The position numbers were made by a program, and so were the translations under genes. Shown piece by piece: positions 45,401 through 52,835 of a stretch of DNA of 64,000 nt. The stretch is from Flavobacterium psychrophilum DSM 3660 = ATCC 49418. Lineage in GTDB: Bacteria > Bacteroidota > Bacteroidia > Flavobacteriales > Flavobacteriaceae. The stretch lies in NCBI RefSeq assembly GCF_002217405.1, contig NZ_MUHE01000005.1:1-64000 (forward strand), given 5' to 3'. Every line of letters begins with the position of its first letter. Within the stretch, counting starts at the first letter, position 1. The notes beneath the pieces are model-generated. The model saw nothing but the letters and a program-made list of their open reading frames with translations. It had not been told where the DNA came from and made no database searches.

Positions 45401-45828
45401 TTATCGGTTCTAAAAATCATAGTTTGTATTCCTTGTGGAGAAATGCTTAGCTTTAAAGTAGCATATTTATCGGTAATGCCTTTTCCTGAATAGGCTCTGA
45501 TTTCAGGGAATCGCGCTTGCAAATCGTCCTCGAAATTTGAATCTTCATGTATTTCAAAATCTTCTATTTGTCCTTCGGTATTTGGCAAAGAAATAATGGT
45601 TTTGTTTTTTGAAAGGTTGTTTTTTGTCGAGAATAATGTTTCTCTCATCGATTGTGTATTCAAATCGTATAATTTGAATTCTTTGGGGAAAGATTGTCTT
45701 GTTACTGCCTTGTCTGTAGCCATTTTGTTTGTCCCGTCTTTGCTAGTGGTCCATGCGTCTTTTGTTTGTGCTTGCGTTTGGCAGATTGCCAAAGCAGAAG
45801 CAAAAATAAATAGTAATTTTTTTTTCAT
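42412..45828 (-). CDS. Reprolysin-type zinc metalloprotease with T9SS sorting domain
   Basis: A 1138-residue secreted protease. Visible in order: signal peptide (to about residue 20); propeptide-like region; catalytic domain with VVHEIGHQLGGNHTYSNG (HExxHxxGxxH, about 366) and a later Met-turn VTIMGYAG; Ig-like repeats; a fibronectin III domain (about 813-895, SPSDNAVAQ to ATAYYWRVLAKN); a proprotein-convertase P domain (about 920-1037); and a C-terminal type A T9SS sorting domain (LFPNPNKGDFNVKF to VKRIVIE). It is probably exported across the outer membrane and released or surface-attached for protein feeding. It is in tandem with another T9SS protease. Confidence 0.95.
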   Translation of the reverse strand: MKKKLLFIFASALAICQTQAQTKDAWTTSKDGTNKMATDKAVTRQSFPKEFKLYDLNTQSMRETLFSTKNNLSKNKTIISLPNTEGQIEDFEIHEDSNFEDDLQARFPEIRAYSGKGITDKYATLKLSISPQGIQTMIFRTDKENEFIEPYSQDHTVYAVFKSQREKGKLPWTCGTDDKKMIIDLKSQLANTNRSSTGQLKTMRLAQSCNGEYAAYFGASTAGNATDQGKVLAAFNATLTRCNGVYERDLALHLNLVANTTNIIYYNSETDPYSTTLSQWNTQLQEAINTTLTGVGTTLAANNAAYDIGHMFGGSGGGGNAGCIGCVCVDGVTGGTGSTKGRGITAPSDGIPMGDNFDIDYVVHEIGHQLGGNHTYSNGNEGAGVNMEVGSGVTIMGYAGITSQDVAAHSIDKYHAATIMQIQANLAGKSCPVTTNIATNNATPVVNAGANYLIPISTPFVLTAVGSDANTEDALTYSWEEFDDGATSTAAASSAATTKTVGPNFISWNPTASPSRYFPKMSSVIANSATTGFVASSCTTCDAGMLSEALSSVARDLNFRVTVRDNAPYSATAPVKIGQTNFDDMKVTVVAGAGPFTLTSPNTAVSLLEGSNQTVTWNVAGTDTNGINEKFVDIYYSTDGGNTYPTLLASKVPNDGSETITIPVSAASGRTGSQNRIMVKANNNIFFDISNANIATTVGGTTFSVAFNGVSGNQNQGVFQGANTLTYTFDYNAMGGFSGTTNFTASGVPANTTVAFSPTSRTTDGAVTMTVTTTATTPIGLANIIVTGTSGATTKTAPFYLDISGAPALTTLSAPSDNAVAQNTTTNLTWATAANATSYDVQVATDNAFTSIISSGTVTTTTYQISGLSQATAYYWRVLAKNASCTGIFGSSFKFTTGVTSCATTAASGAQIPKNIAIPTANTVTSTITIPAASGGTIADLNITMNINHTWAGDLVGTLTSPSGTIVQLFSRPCDADATNGDIIATFDDAGSPQVCPGITGTVVPSAPLSAFNNLSSTGTWTLTIDDVSNNDGGSLNSWSLNICTIQPLSAPSFEGFADFGLFPNPNKGDFNVKFTSASTNEIKVNVHDMRGRQVYEKLFSNTGAFNQNINLNKVEAGIYLVTITDGAKKTVKRIVIE

Positions 45829-45893
45829 CTTTTAGAGAAGTTTAGGTTGGTTAAATTTTAAGCTGAATTATATAAAATAACTTTTGTGTAAAA

Positions 45894-45922
45894 AAAAACG
45901 CAAGCTATTTGCTTGCGTTTTA
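45894..45922 (-). terminator. Terminator after the M43 protease gene
   Basis: AAAACGCAAGC-AAATA-GCTTGCGTTTT on the minus strand with a following T-tract. It separates the two protease genes. Confidence 0.85.
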
Positions 45923-45934
45923 GTGTGTTGTTGT

Positions 45935-48766
45935 TTATTCTACAACAATACGTTTTACAGTTTTTTTAGCTCCATCGCTAATAGATACTAAATAAATTCC
46001 TGCTTCTACTTTGTTTAAGTTAATGTTTTGATTGAAAGCCCCAGTATTAGAAAAAGATTTTTCATATACTTCACGCCCGCTAATATCGCAAACATTTATT
46101 TTAATATCATTAGTTGAAGTTGGCGTAAATTTTAAAACAAAATTACCTTTGTTTGGATTTGGATACATAGAGAAGTTTTCAAATTCAAAATCTGATTTTC
46201 CTAAAGTAGCGGCAGTTCCAAAATAATAAACCCCACCTAATCCGTTAGAAATTGTAGCAGTCAAAGTAGTGTTTGGGCCAAATGTTCCAGCCGTTGTAGC
46301 CAATACCGAAGCGGTTCCTTGTTTGATTACTTTTAATGCTGTTCTAGAATTTCCTGTTGCTGTTTCCCAAGCTGCAATTTCTGCTTCAGAAATATAAAAC
46401 TTGATACTTCCAGCTCCAGCAGCATTATTTGTGCCTGCTGTAACTGTTACTGTTTTTGCCATTACTTTTTGATTGTTAGCTGTATTTGCAGCATAATTAA
46501 CAGCTGTTGCTCCTGCTGTTACCTGATCTCTGGTAACTGCTACGGTTGTACAACCGTAATCAAAATTAGTGGTGCTTATTAAGTCGGCAATTGCTTTACT
46601 TGTTGTTGCGTCTTTAGCGTACACAGTACCTTCAATGTTTACTGAAGCTTGGTATTGTGTTGCGGTATTTACATTTACTTGGATGTCAGCAGGAGCTGTA
46701 TTGTACACCTTTATATCATCTAGCATTAATATAAATTGATCAGTACAATCAAAATGTCTAAAACTTAAATATATATTTTGACCTGCAAAAGCAGATAAAT
46801 CAACAGTATTTATTATAGCTGTTTTTCCTACAGCTATAATTTCTGTAAATACAGGATTTTGCTGAACGATTGTATTAGGGTCATTAGATGTTGTTACATA
46901 AACCGCATAATTTTCAGCAAAATCAGTAGCTAAACGTGTAGAAACGGTAAATGATAAAGAAGGCGCTCCAACTGGAACTGCAATAGCATTTGTAAAGGTC
47001 ATTAAATTGTCTGGAGTTAGTGCTGCGTTTTGATAGGATACAGAACCTGCAAATTTTCCTACTATTCCAGCGGCAACAGATCCAGCAGAAGTGCTATATA
47101 CTCCCCAATTTTTAGTATCTCCGTCTCTGTCAGTTAGTGTTCTTGGTGCAATGGTGGCTCCGTCAAAGTTTTCACTAAAAACAGTTGTTTGCTGTGTTGC
47201 AACATGGGCAACATCATTGTCTAAAATAGTACACGTTAATAAAGATGGATTGTCTTCTTCGCCATAACCAGGGATGATCACTGCATCGCCACCGCTTGCA
47301 TTTACAGTCATACCTATTACTATTTTTTTAGTAGCTTCGGTTACACCGTCATTATAATATCTAACTGTTAGATTTTGCGGTGTAGTTGCGCCAGTTGCAA
47401 GTGTAACAGTTGGGGTCATAATGTCAAAATCTTTACCTACAACAGCAGTTGTAGCTGGATTTACATTAAAAGTAACTACTGCATTTGCCGAAGGTGCTTT
47501 AATGATAGCGACTGGGTATGAAATATCTGTATAAGAGCAATTTGTAGCCTCAACAGGGGAGTAAGTGTTTCTTATTTTTTTATAGTAAATACCCGCAGAA
47601 GGAGCTATTGCAGTTGTTGAAGCGTTTAGCGTTCCTCTTCTGTCGGCTACTGCCATAACAGTTTGCATACGTGTTTTCTGATCGTTGGTAAAAGTATCCA
47701 TACAAGCATCGTTAGTATAGTCCATATAATTCTGAACTTGGTCATTTCCTGGAGTTGTAGGGCAAGTATTAGCTGTTAAAGTACATGCGTAATTTGGTGC
47801 GTTTGCTGCTGGAGTATCTGCGCAGAAATCTTTATCTGCACTTGTATTTGCGGCAGGACAAGTATTGTTGTCACCCCAAATATGGCGTAAACCTAGCCAG
47901 TGTCCTACTTCATGTGTCATGGTTCTTCCTAAGTTATAGGTAGGATTAAGTGCGAAAGACCCGTCGTTTGCTGCATTTGTACCCATTGCATCAAAAGCAG
48001 CTATTACACCATCGGTAGCAGCTAGTCCTCCGTTGGTATTAAGTCCTGTAAGTCCTGAGGTGCTAGGAAATTGTGCATAGCCAAGAAGTCCTGATAGCCC
48101 TGGATTTTGTGTGGCCGACAAACTGTTTCCGCCAGGTCTTATGGTCCACATGTTCAAGTATTTTGTAGGATCCCACTGCGTGTTGGATTTCATGTTTTCA
48201 ACATCTGCTTTTAATTCCCAATCGTTGCCATTTGCTCCGTCAGGATAATCATTTGTAGGTGGGATAATTGTGTGTCTAACTATTCCTGTGCTAGGATTTC
48301 CTGCAGGGTCTTTTTGTGCTAATACAAAGTTGATCTCTACATCTACAGCCAAATTGGTAGTGTTTGCACCACCTGGTGTTGATGCCATTCTTCTATAATC
48401 TTGATTCATTACTGTGATTTGAGAAATTGCCTGAGCATCGGTAATGTTTTCTCCAGATCCAACGGCGTCTCCATCATGAATAATATGTATTACAACAGGA
48501 ATGTTATATACGGTTTGTATGTTTTTTCCTGCGCGTCTATCTGCTTTTATTTTTTCTATTTGAGGTGCTAACCAAGATTCAAACTCTTGGGTTGTTTGAC
48601 GGTTTGGATATTTGGCTTTCAAATCGGCCTCGTGTTCGGTAGTGTAGCATCTAACATATCCATTTGAAGGCTCTTGTGAAGCATTTTCTTGTGCTGTTAC
48701 GACTGTGTTAGAAGCAAAACCTAACGCTAAGATAAACAACAATTTACTTGTATTTTTCTTCATCAT
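45935..48766 (-). CDS. M43-family (cytophagalysin-like) metalloprotease with T9SS sorting domain
   Basis: A 943-residue secreted protease: signal peptide (to about residue 25, TVVTAQ); propeptide with the segment CYTTEHEADLKAKYPNR; catalytic domain with TMTHEVGHWLGLRHIWGD (about 288) and VQNYMDYTND as the Met-turn. This is the pappalysin M43 form. A Calx-beta-like domain follows (about 420-518), then a choice-of-anchor-like lectin fold (NFDGATIAPRTLTDRDGD, about 540-680), another beta domain, and a type A T9SS C-terminus. The last 60 residues are nearly the same as in the 42412 protease. Start MMKK at 48766; the next ATG is equally possible. Confidence 0.94.
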   Translation of the reverse strand: MMKKNTSKLLFILALGFASNTVVTAQENASQEPSNGYVRCYTTEHEADLKAKYPNRQTTQEFESWLAPQIEKIKADRRAGKNIQTVYNIPVVIHIIHDGDAVGSGENITDAQAISQITVMNQDYRRMASTPGGANTTNLAVDVEINFVLAQKDPAGNPSTGIVRHTIIPPTNDYPDGANGNDWELKADVENMKSNTQWDPTKYLNMWTIRPGGNSLSATQNPGLSGLLGYAQFPSTSGLTGLNTNGGLAATDGVIAAFDAMGTNAANDGSFALNPTYNLGRTMTHEVGHWLGLRHIWGDNNTCPAANTSADKDFCADTPAANAPNYACTLTANTCPTTPGNDQVQNYMDYTNDACMDTFTNDQKTRMQTVMAVADRRGTLNASTTAIAPSAGIYYKKIRNTYSPVEATNCSYTDISYPVAIIKAPSANAVVTFNVNPATTAVVGKDFDIMTPTVTLATGATTPQNLTVRYYNDGVTEATKKIVIGMTVNASGGDAVIIPGYGEEDNPSLLTCTILDNDVAHVATQQTTVFSENFDGATIAPRTLTDRDGDTKNWGVYSTSAGSVAAGIVGKFAGSVSYQNAALTPDNLMTFTNAIAVPVGAPSLSFTVSTRLATDFAENYAVYVTTSNDPNTIVQQNPVFTEIIAVGKTAIINTVDLSAFAGQNIYLSFRHFDCTDQFILMLDDIKVYNTAPADIQVNVNTATQYQASVNIEGTVYAKDATTSKAIADLISTTNFDYGCTTVAVTRDQVTAGATAVNYAANTANNQKVMAKTVTVTAGTNNAAGAGSIKFYISEAEIAAWETATGNSRTALKVIKQGTASVLATTAGTFGPNTTLTATISNGLGGVYYFGTAATLGKSDFEFENFSMYPNPNKGNFVLKFTPTSTNDIKINVCDISGREVYEKSFSNTGAFNQNINLNKVEAGIYLVSISDGAKKTVKRIVVE

Positions 48767-48964
48767 AATTGAATTTAGGGTTAAAATTGGATGCTAAAGT
48801 ATTCATTAATTATAAATTGCACAATTTTTTTAACGAGAAAAATATACTATTCGTTTTTTTGAAGCGTTTTAATTTAAACAATAATAAATTTAGACGGTAA
48901 TTTTTTTATATTTCTCATTGTTTTGATGGGCAAACGAAGGTTTTGTTATACTTTGGTAGTCTTC

Positions 48965-48994
48965 TTTGAAATTCAAAACTTAAGCTTATATTTG
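48965..48994 (+). promoter_or_regulatory. Bacteroidota-type promoter for ribF
   Basis: TTTG (48965-48968), an 18-nt spacer, then TATATTTG (48987-48994). It is one of the best consensus matches in the window. It leaves a leader of only about 15 nt before the TTG start at 49015. Confidence 0.75.
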
Positions 48995-49014
48995 TTCTTT
49001 AAAATTAATTTCCT

Positions 49015-49947
49015 TTGAAAGTATTCTATTCTATTTCAGATTTTAAATGCGAAAAAAAAACCGTTGCTACTCTTGGTACTTTTGATGGGGTTCATTTAGG
49101 GCATCAGAAAATTATAAGCAGACTTTTAAATAACACCCAAAATAAGCATCTAGAAAGTGTAGTGCTCACTTTTTCGCAGCATCCTCGTAGCGTTTTGCAA
49201 GTAGAAAGCAATATTAAATTGCTGAATACTAATGCCGAAAAAATAGCCCTGTTAGAAAAAAAAGGAATTGATAATTTAATCATACATCCTTTCGATGCTA
49301 GTTTCTCTGAACTAACTGGCGAAGATTTTGTAAAAAATATCTTAGTAGATCAGCTAAATATTAAAAAAATAATTATTGGTTACGATCATCGTTTCGGAAA
49401 AAATAGAGCGTCCGATATACATGATTTAATTTATTTTGGAAAAAAATACCATTTCGATGTAGAGCAAATTTCTGCTAAAGAAATAGATGAGATTTCTATT
49501 AGCTCGACTAAAATTAGAAAAGCAATTCAGGACGCAAATATAAAATTAGCCAACCAATATTTAGGGTATAATTATCTCTTTGCAGGAAATGTGATACGAG
49601 GACAACAGCTTGGACGCACAATTGGTTTTCCTACTGCCAATATTAGTATAGAAAATACTCAAAAAATTATACCTAAAAATGGCGTTTATATTGTTGAAGG
49701 ATCATGGCAAGGAAAAAACCATCAAGGCATGATGAATATTGGTACAAAACCCACTGTGGATGGAAAAAACACAACTATAGAAGTTCATTTTTTTAATCTA
49801 AATGAAGATTTGTACAATTTAGAAATTACAATTTCTGTTTGTGAATTTATAAGAGCAGAAGTTAAATTTAATTCGATTGAAGAACTAAAAAGGCAACTGC
49901 AACAAGATAAAATTATATCGTTAGACTATTTTTTTAACCGTCGTTAG
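49015..49947 (+). CDS. ribF: Bifunctional riboflavin kinase/FAD synthetase
   Basis: Makes FMN then FAD from riboflavin. The 310-residue protein has an N-terminal FAD synthetase nucleotidyltransferase domain (TLGTFDGVHLGHQKII, IGYDHRFGKNR, EISISSTKIR) and a C-terminal riboflavin kinase domain (RTIGFPTANI, GVYIVEG, MMNIGTKPTVDG). The start is TTG at 49015, giving the family N-terminus KVFYSI. A strong promoter lies just upstream, and no ATG gives this N-terminus. Confidence 0.95.
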   Translation: MKVFYSISDFKCEKKTVATLGTFDGVHLGHQKIISRLLNNTQNKHLESVVLTFSQHPRSVLQVESNIKLLNTNAEKIALLEKKGIDNLIIHPFDASFSELTGEDFVKNILVDQLNIKKIIIGYDHRFGKNRASDIHDLIYFGKKYHFDVEQISAKEIDEISISSTKIRKAIQDANIKLANQYLGYNYLFAGNVIRGQQLGRTIGFPTANISIENTQKIIPKNGVYIVEGSWQGKNHQGMMNIGTKPTVDGKNTTIEVHFFNLNEDLYNLEITISVCEFIRAEVKFNSIEELKRQLQQDKIISLDYFFNRR

Positions 49948-50112
49948 ATTGTCAGGTATTCGTAATTATGATAGTATTTAATGCTATTATGGGTGACTTG
50001 GTTGCTAGTTGCTAACAGATATAAAATTTTATGGTAACCAAGCAAAAACCATTCGTGAAAACATTTTTAAGTATAAATGAATTAGGAACGTAAAACTTTA
50101 AACCGAAATCCT

Positions 50113-50120
50113 TATTTTTG
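50113..50120 (+). promoter_or_regulatory. -7 box upstream of bioB
   Basis: TATTTTTG matches TAnnTTTG, 23 nt before the bioB ATG. The -33 element is unclear. Confidence 0.45.
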
Positions 50121-50143
50121 ACCCCTATTTATAAGATACTATT

Positions 50144-51232
50144 ATGAGTGTAATGAGAAATAATTGGACAAAAGAAGAAATAATTGCCATATACAATAAA
50201 CCATTGATGGACTTGCTTTACGAAGCAGCTTCTATCCACAGAGAATATCATGACCCAAATGTTGTTCAGGTTTCTACGCTACTTTCTATAAAAACAGGTG
50301 GTTGTCCAGAGGATTGCGGCTATTGTCCGCAAGCTGCAAGGTATCATACAGATATTGAAGGGAATGATTTAATGAGTGTGCAGCAAGTAAAAGCGCAAGC
50401 ACTACGTGCAAAATCTTCAGGATCCTCTAGAGTTTGTATGGGAGCTGCTTGGCGTAATGTAAAAGACGGGCCAGAATTTGATCAGGTTTTAGAAATGGTA
50501 AGAACTATTAACAAGCTTGATATGGAAGTTTGTTGTACATTAGGTATGATTACCGAAAACCAAGCCCACAGACTAGCAGAAGCAGGATTATATGCTTACA
50601 ATCATAATTTAGACACTTCTGAAGAATATTATAAAGAAGTAATTTCGACAAGAGGTTTTGAAGACAGAATTGAAACTATTGCCAATGTTAGAAAAACAAA
50701 TGTTACTGTTTGTAGCGGCGGAATTATAGGTATGGGAGAAAGTATAGGCGATAGAGCAGGAATGCTAGTAGCTTTGTCTACACTAAGTCCGCAACCAGAA
50801 TCTGTGCCAATAAATGCCTTAGTTGCAGTAGAAGGTACCCCGATGGAAGAAGAGAAACCAGTAGAAATTTGGGAAATGATTCGTATGGTAGCTACAACCC
50901 GTATTATTATGCCCGAAACACAAGTACGTCTTTCGGCAGGAAGGATGAATATGACTAGAGAAGGTCAGGCAATGTGCTTTTTTGCGGGAGCAAATTCTAT
51001 TTTTGCAGGCGATAAATTGCTTACAACACCAAATCCAGATGTAAATGAGGATATGAAAATGTTTGAAATGTTGGGGTTAAATCCTCAAAAACCATTTACT
51101 AAAGTATCGCAACCTACCACAGTTGAAGCAAAAGATTCTCGATATGAATCATTAGGGGAAAAACCAAAGTGGTCAAGGCCAAGTCATACTATAGAGAAAA
51201 ATCTAGAATTGTCTGGAAAAGGAAAAAACTAA
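50144..51232 (+). CDS. bioB: Biotin synthase
   Basis: A radical SAM enzyme that inserts sulfur into dethiobiotin. The 362-residue protein has the 4Fe-4S motif C54-x3-C58-x2-C61 in GGCPEDCGYCPQA. The 2Fe-2S/substrate residues are seen in SSRVCMGAAWRN, VCCTLGM, YNHNLDTS and VRLSAGRMNM. It is not clustered with other biotin genes here. It ends at a strong terminator shared with the convergent small gene. Confidence 0.97.
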   Translation: MSVMRNNWTKEEIIAIYNKPLMDLLYEAASIHREYHDPNVVQVSTLLSIKTGGCPEDCGYCPQAARYHTDIEGNDLMSVQQVKAQALRAKSSGSSRVCMGAAWRNVKDGPEFDQVLEMVRTINKLDMEVCCTLGMITENQAHRLAEAGLYAYNHNLDTSEEYYKEVISTRGFEDRIETIANVRKTNVTVCSGGIIGMGESIGDRAGMLVALSTLSPQPESVPINALVAVEGTPMEEEKPVEIWEMIRMVATTRIIMPETQVRLSAGRMNMTREGQAMCFFAGANSIFAGDKLLTTPNPDVNEDMKMFEMLGLNPQKPFTKVSQPTTVEAKDSRYESLGEKPKWSRPSHTIEKNLELSGKGKN

Positions 51233-51250
51233 CAAAGAATTATTTATATA

Positions 51251-51283
51251 AAAAAAAGGGTACACGTTTTGTGTACCTTTTTT
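51251..51283. terminator. Bidirectional terminator, bioB / small Pro-rich gene
   Basis: AAAAAGGGTACAC-GTTTT-GTGTACCTTTTTT, a strong stem with T-tracts on both strands. It abuts the stop codon of the small minus-strand gene. Confidence 0.85.
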
Positions 51284-51488
51284 ATTTAGATTGTAGTTTA
51301 AATTTTCTAAGTGTATAAAAACCGTATGCTATGGCTACAAATGCTAGCCATAAAATGCCATTGTTAATAGGAAATCCGGGTGGTGGTGGTGCTGGTGGTG
51401 GTGGTCCAGATGGAGGGGCAGCATGCGTAAAAACAGCTGATAGGGTAGCTAGTAAGGTTAAGGTTAGTTTTTTTGGGATGGGCTTCAT
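51282..51488 (-). CDS. Small Pro-rich exported membrane protein, PID-CTERM-like
   Basis: A 68-residue protein: signal peptide (to HAA, about residue 23), a Pro/Gly-rich stretch PPSGPPPPAPPPPGFPINNG, one TM helix (LWLAFVAIAYGFYTL) and a basic tail RKFKLQSK. The order Pro-Ile-(Asp/Asn), glycine, TM, basic tail resembles short C-terminal sorting tags in Bacteroidota (PID-CTERM type). Here almost the whole mature protein is the tag. The function is unknown. Confidence 0.7.
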   Translation of the reverse strand: MKPIPKKLTLTLLATLSAVFTHAAPPSGPPPPAPPPPGFPINNGILWLAFVAIAYGFYTLRKFKLQSK

Positions 51489-51621
51489 AATTGTAAAATA
51501 TATAAAAAACTTTCTAATAGCTTGTTTGTCTTAGAAATTATAAAATTTTAATTTAAAATTATTTCTGTACAATAGTAGTTGAAAAAATTGACTCAACCAA
51601 CTAATTTACAATAAAATAACA

Positions 51622-51655
51622 ACAAAAAAAACCTTTCAACGAATTGAAAGGTTTT
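51622..51655 (-). terminator. Terminator after the tRNA
   Basis: AAAACCTTTCAA-TTCG-TTGAAAGGTTTT on the minus strand, then TTTTTTGTTG, 13 nt after the tRNA 3' end. Confidence 0.85.
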
Positions 51656-51667
51656 ATGAAATTGAAG

Positions 51668-51741
51668 TGGTCCCACTTGGAATCGAACCAAGCACCTACT
51701 GATTATGAGTCAGTTGCTCTAACCGAATGAGCTATAGGACC
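51668..51741 (-). tRNA. tRNA with CAU anticodon (tRNA-Ile2 or elongator tRNA-Met)
   Basis: A full 74-nt cloverleaf. The acceptor stem GGTCCTA / TGGGACC (one G-T pair) is followed by discriminator A, and no CCA is encoded. The D arm is AGCTC...GAGC. The anticodon stem ACTGA / TCAGT holds loop CTCATAA, giving anticodon CAU. The T arm is CTTGG-TTCGATT-CCAAG. Base pairs C4-G69 and C5-G68 match what is known to favour lysidine synthetase (TilS) in E. coli tRNA-Ile2. Ile2 is therefore plausible, but Met cannot be excluded. Confidence 0.93.
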
Positions 51742-51827
51742 TGTTTTTGTTTTGTCTTGTGCTTATGAATAACACATAAGACTTATTTGAGATTGCAATA
51801 TTACTACATTTTTTGAGATTCTCAAAA

Positions 51828-52232
51828 TTATTTTTCAATTTCTTGACATAATTCTATTAAAACGCCATTTGTAGATTTGGGATGCAAGAAAACAACTAGT
51901 TTATTGTCGGCTCCTTTTTTAGGGGTTTCGTTTAGAATAATAAAGCCTTCTGACTGTAAACGAGCTGTTTCTGAAAGGATATCTTGGACATCGAAAGCGA
52001 TGTGGTGTATTCCTTCGCCTTTTTTTTCTAGGAATTTTGCAATGGGACTTTCTGGATTTGTGGCTTGTAATAATTCTATTTTATTGGGGCCGTTCATAAA
52101 AAAGGAGGTTTTTACGCCTTCGCTTGCTACTTCTTCTTGTTTGTATGATGGTGTGCCAAATAGTTTTTCGAAAATTAGATTGGAAATTTCTAAATTTTTT
52201 ACTGCGATTCCTATGTGTTCTATTTTTCTCAT
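51828..52232 (-). CDS. mce: Methylmalonyl-CoA epimerase
   Basis: Interconverts R- and S-methylmalonyl-CoA. Starting at the ATG at 52232 gives 134 residues (MRKIEHIGIAVKNLEISN), the usual length. A longer frame to 52268 adds an atypical stretch. A vicinal-oxygen-chelate fold is apparent, with metal ligands H6, H in GEGIHHIAFDV, and E in NGVLIELCQ. It lies between the tRNA and rbfA and is divergent from rbfA. Hairpin element copy B lies in its upstream region. Confidence 0.93.
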   Translation of the reverse strand: MRKIEHIGIAVKNLEISNLIFEKLFGTPSYKQEEVASEGVKTSFFMNGPNKIELLQATNPESPIAKFLEKKGEGIHHIAFDVQDILSETARLQSEGFIILNETPKKGADNKLVVFLHPKSTNGVLIELCQEIEK

Positions 52233-52278
52233 GGTTTTTTTACCAAAGTTCGCAAAAATAGAGTTCATTTCCTAAAAT

Positions 52279-52342
52279 AGCCCCGATAGTAGTGAAAATC
52301 CTCGCCATTTTTCTTGGCGAGATTGCAACGGATAGCGGGAAC
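52279..52342 (+). repeat. Dispersed hairpin element, copy B
   Basis: Starts AGCCCCGATAGTAGTGAAAA and ends in GGATAGCGGGA. It has the same CTCGCC / GGCGAG hairpin as copy A and differs from it at 4 of 62 positions. It lies in the divergent mce-rbfA intergenic region. Confidence 0.85.
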
Positions 52343-52429
52343 GTAATTTGCTGAAAATGCCCAAGTGTTTCGCTTCTAATTTTGAAAATGTATTTGTAAT
52401 AAGTGTTCTTTTTTTTCGCTAAAATATCG

Positions 52430-52437
52430 TATTTTTG
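52430..52437 (+). promoter_or_regulatory. -7 box immediately before rbfA
   Basis: TATTTTTG ends only 4 nt before the ATG at 52442. If it is used, the rbfA mRNA would be leaderless or nearly so. Confidence 0.45.
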
Positions 52438-52441
52438 CGGT

Positions 52442-52834
52442 ATGGAAACAAATAGACAGAAAAAAATAGGCGGTGTTATTCAGAAGGATTTGGTAGATAT
52501 TTTGCAGGGTGAGATTCGTAAGAACGGGATTTCGAATCTTGTTATTTCGGTTTCTAAGGTGAGTGTAACTACAGATTTAGGCGTGGCAAGGGTTTATTTG
52601 AGTGTTTTTCCGCAAGAAAAAGCACCTGAAATTTTAGAATCTATAAAGTCTAATATGTACTTGATTAAGCATGATTTGTCGCAACGTGTGCGTTTGCAGT
52701 TGCGTAAGGTTCCTAATTTGGCTTTTTATATTGATGATAGTTTAGATTATATCGAAAAAATTGACAATGCGCTTGCGGGGAAAGAAAATCCTATTGAAAA
52801 TCGTGATTTGTTAGAGAAAAGAAAGAAGATATAA
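52442..52834 (+). CDS. rbfA: 30S ribosome-binding factor RbfA
   Basis: Assists late 16S rRNA maturation and cold adaptation. The 130-residue protein is a single KH-type domain: METNRQKKIGGVIQKDLVDI, SVTTDLGVARVYLSVF, and VRLQLRKVPNLAFYIDDSLD. The ATG at 52442 is chosen because the frame upstream to 52403 is Phe-rich and unlike the family. It ends 1 nt before the permease start, so the two are co-transcribed. Confidence 0.95.
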   Translation: METNRQKKIGGVIQKDLVDILQGEIRKNGISNLVISVSKVSVTTDLGVARVYLSVFPQEKAPEILESIKSNMYLIKHDLSQRVRLQLRKVPNLAFYIDDSLDYIEKIDNALAGKENPIENRDLLEKRKKI

Positions 52835-52835
52835 T

